Assembly: GCA_003132645.1 (NCBI GenBank)
Contig: PKYM01000211.1
Coordinates: forward strand, 1 to 5,292
Length of the DNA: 5,292 nt
Origin: Actinomycetota bacterium
GTDB lineage: Bacteria; Actinomycetota; Thermoleophilia; UBA2241
Direction of reading: 5' to 3'
Below, piece after piece: positions 4,207 through 5,292 of the stretch. Within the stretch, counting starts at the first letter, position 1. Each line of letters opens with the position of its first letter. The translations under genes and the position numbers were made by a program. The notes under the pieces are model-generated. The model ran no database searches and was not told where the DNA came from. It saw nothing but the letters and a program-made list of their open reading frames with translations.

Positions 4207-5292
4207 CGCGGTCTCCGGTCGAGGCGCAGCAGCTCGGGGCGGATGGCCTTGCCCGATCCGGTGCGCGGGATCTCGGCCAGCGCCACGACGCGGCTCGGCA
4301 GCGAGGTCGCCGGCAGGGCGTGGCGCAGCGCGCGCATGACCGTGGCGCGCTCGAAGGTGGCGGGGTCGCTGGGCACGACGAAGGCCACCGGCACGCGGCC
4401 CAGTAACTCGTCGTCGGCGGCGATCACGGCGACGTCGGCAAACAGCCCGAGCCCGCGCAGGGCATCCTGGATGTGTACGAGCGAGACCTTCTCGCCGCCG
4501 CGCTTGATGATGTCGTCGCGGCGGCCCTCGACCCACACGAATCCGTCGGCGTCGCGGCGCCCGAAATCGCCGGTGCGAAAGCCCTGAGGCGTGAGCGACG
4601 CCGCGGTCACGTCGGGATCGTCGAGGTACTCCTGCATCACGAGCGGCCCGGCGACGTAGAGCTCGCCGACCTCGCCATCGGCCAGCAGGTCGCCGTCGGG
4701 TCCGTGTACCGTGACCGTCATCTCGCCGATCGGCCGGCCGACTGAGCCGCGACGCCGGTCGAGCTCGTCGGGCGACAGCACGCAGAGGCGGCCCGACACT
4801 TCGGTCAGCCCGTACATGTTGAAGAGCAGCAGGCCGGGCAGGACGCGTCGCGCGCGGTCGATAACGTCGAGCGGCAGGTGGTCGCCCGAGCTCACCCAGA
4901 ACCGCGGGGCGCCGGTCGGACACGGCTCGGCGAGCGGCTCGACGACGCGCACCAGGTGAGCCGGCGCTCCGCCGAAGCCGGTGCAGCCCGCCTCGGCGAT
5001 CTCGTCGAGCAGGCCGGAGCCGAAGAAGAAGCCGGACCGTCCGGCCGTGCCGCCGCCGTGGGCCATGAGCGTGAGGAAGTGACAGATGCCGCTGGTGAAG
5101 TAGGGCGGCGTGTTGATGAAGATGCGGTCGGCGGCTGTGAGCCCGAGTCGGTCGGCGACCAGGCCGGCGTTGGTGCCGATGGCGCGCAGCCGCTGGCAGA
5201 CGCCCTTGGGCCGGCCGGTCGTGCCCGAGGTGAACATGACCATGGCAAGTTCGTCGGAGCCGACGGGCACGAGCGCGTCAAGGGCCTCGGGC
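4203..5292 (-). CDS. Class I adenylate-forming enzyme (AMP-binding ligase / acyl-CoA synthetase-like), N-terminus outside window
   Basis: The frame is open to the window edge, so about 362 C-terminal residues are visible and perhaps 100-150 are missing. These enzymes activate a carboxylic acid with ATP to an acyl-adenylate, then pass it to CoA or a carrier-protein thiol. Motifs in order, numbered from the codon at 5270-5268: FTSGTTGRPKG (13-23, phosphate-binding loop), NMYGLTE (151-157), GELYVAGP (202-209), FRTGDFG (231-237), EGRRDDIIKRGGEKVS (248-263, hinge to the C-terminal lid) and PRTGSGKAIR (335-344) with the catalytic Lys341. All are intact, so the enzyme should be active. The substrate-binding segment PPYFTSGICHFLTLMAHGG (55-73) seems to lack the aspartate that amino-acid-activating members use to hold the amino group, which favours a plain carboxylic acid. 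The stop overlaps the start of the MBOAT gene. The GTG at 5270 is only an internal codon, because conserved family sequence precedes the phosphate-binding loop. Confidence 0.93.
   Translation of the reverse strand, partial: PEALDALVPVGSDELAMVMFTSGTTGRPKGVCQRLRAIGTNAGLVADRLGLTAADRIFINTPPYFTSGICHFLTLMAHGGGTAGRSGFFFGSGLLDEIAEAGCTGFGGAPAHLVRVVEPLAEPCPTGAPRFWVSSGDHLPLDVIDRARRVLPGLLLFNMYGLTEVSGRLCVLSPDELDRRRGSVGRPIGEMTVTVHGPDGDLLADGEVGELYVAGPLVMQEYLDDPDVTAASLTPQGFRTGDFGRRDADGFVWVEGRRDDIIKRGGEKVSLVHIQDALRGLGLFADVAVIAADDELLGRVPVAFVVPSDPATFERATVMRALRHALPATSLPSRVVALAEIPRTGSGKAIRPELLRLDRRPR
4213..4216 (-). promoter_or_regulatory. Ribosome-binding site of the MBOAT gene
   Basis: GGAG on the minus strand lies six bases before the GTG at 4206-4204, inside the last codons of the ligase gene. 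It fixes the MBOAT start at that GTG rather than at any upstream codon of the longer open frame. Confidence 0.7.

Noticed and set aside
2497..4587. Very long plus-strand open frame (696 codons) running through the end of cobC and antisense to the MBOAT and ligase genes
   Set aside because: Its product is low-complexity, rich in Arg, Gln, His and Asp, with no domain I recognise, while the opposite strand encodes well-conserved MBOAT and ligase motifs. Long antisense frames are expected at this GC content.
4207..4923. N-terminal extension of the MBOAT frame into the ligase gene, which would give a 682-residue fusion
   Set aside because: This part reads as Arg-rich shadow sequence, overlaps the conserved ligase C-terminal domain in another frame, and a ribosome-binding site with GTG sits exactly at the ligase stop.

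Overview
The window is very GC-rich (roughly 70% by eye, not counted) and fully coding. Genes are tightly packed, start with ATG or GTG, and overlap at start/stop junctions. This fits a high-GC proteobacterium, perhaps an alphaproteobacterium; the taxon is an inference from composition and gene order only. I see no RNA gene, insertion sequence, CRISPR array, cobalamin riboswitch or intrinsic terminator, and no gene-free stretch longer than about 25 bases.

Left half (1-2878, plus strand): a four-gene stretch for the nucleotide loop of vitamin B12, in the order cobU(tail)-cobT-cobS-cobC. CobU (named CobP in the Pseudomonas denitrificans scheme) makes adenosylcobinamide-GDP. CobT (CobU in that scheme) activates the lower-ligand base to its alpha-ribotide. 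CobS (CobV) joins the two at the membrane. CobC is the phosphatase that removes the 5'-phosphate of the ribazole moiety. cobU/cobT overlap by ATGA and cobS/cobC by GTGA, and cobT and cobS are 21 bases apart, so one transcript is expected. CobS is unusual: about 78 residues precede the conserved domain, containing a degenerate 33-bp tandem repeat, and a perfect 19-bp inverted repeat lies at the join.

Right half (2875-5292, minus strand, converging on the B12 genes): a class I adenylate-forming ligase, cut off at its N-terminus by the window edge, followed by a membrane-bound O-acyltransferase (MBOAT) whose GTG start overlaps the ligase stop. The pairing recalls DltA/DltB logic, in which a ligase activates a carboxylic acid and an MBOAT transfers the acyl group across or at the membrane. 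The acyl acceptor and any carrier protein are not in view. The two operons meet with stop codons sharing the four bases TTAA at 2875-2878.

The best candidates for something new are the ligase-MBOAT pair and the decorated CobS N-terminus. The B12 enzymes are otherwise standard, apart from a non-Salmonella set of base-pocket residues in CobT.
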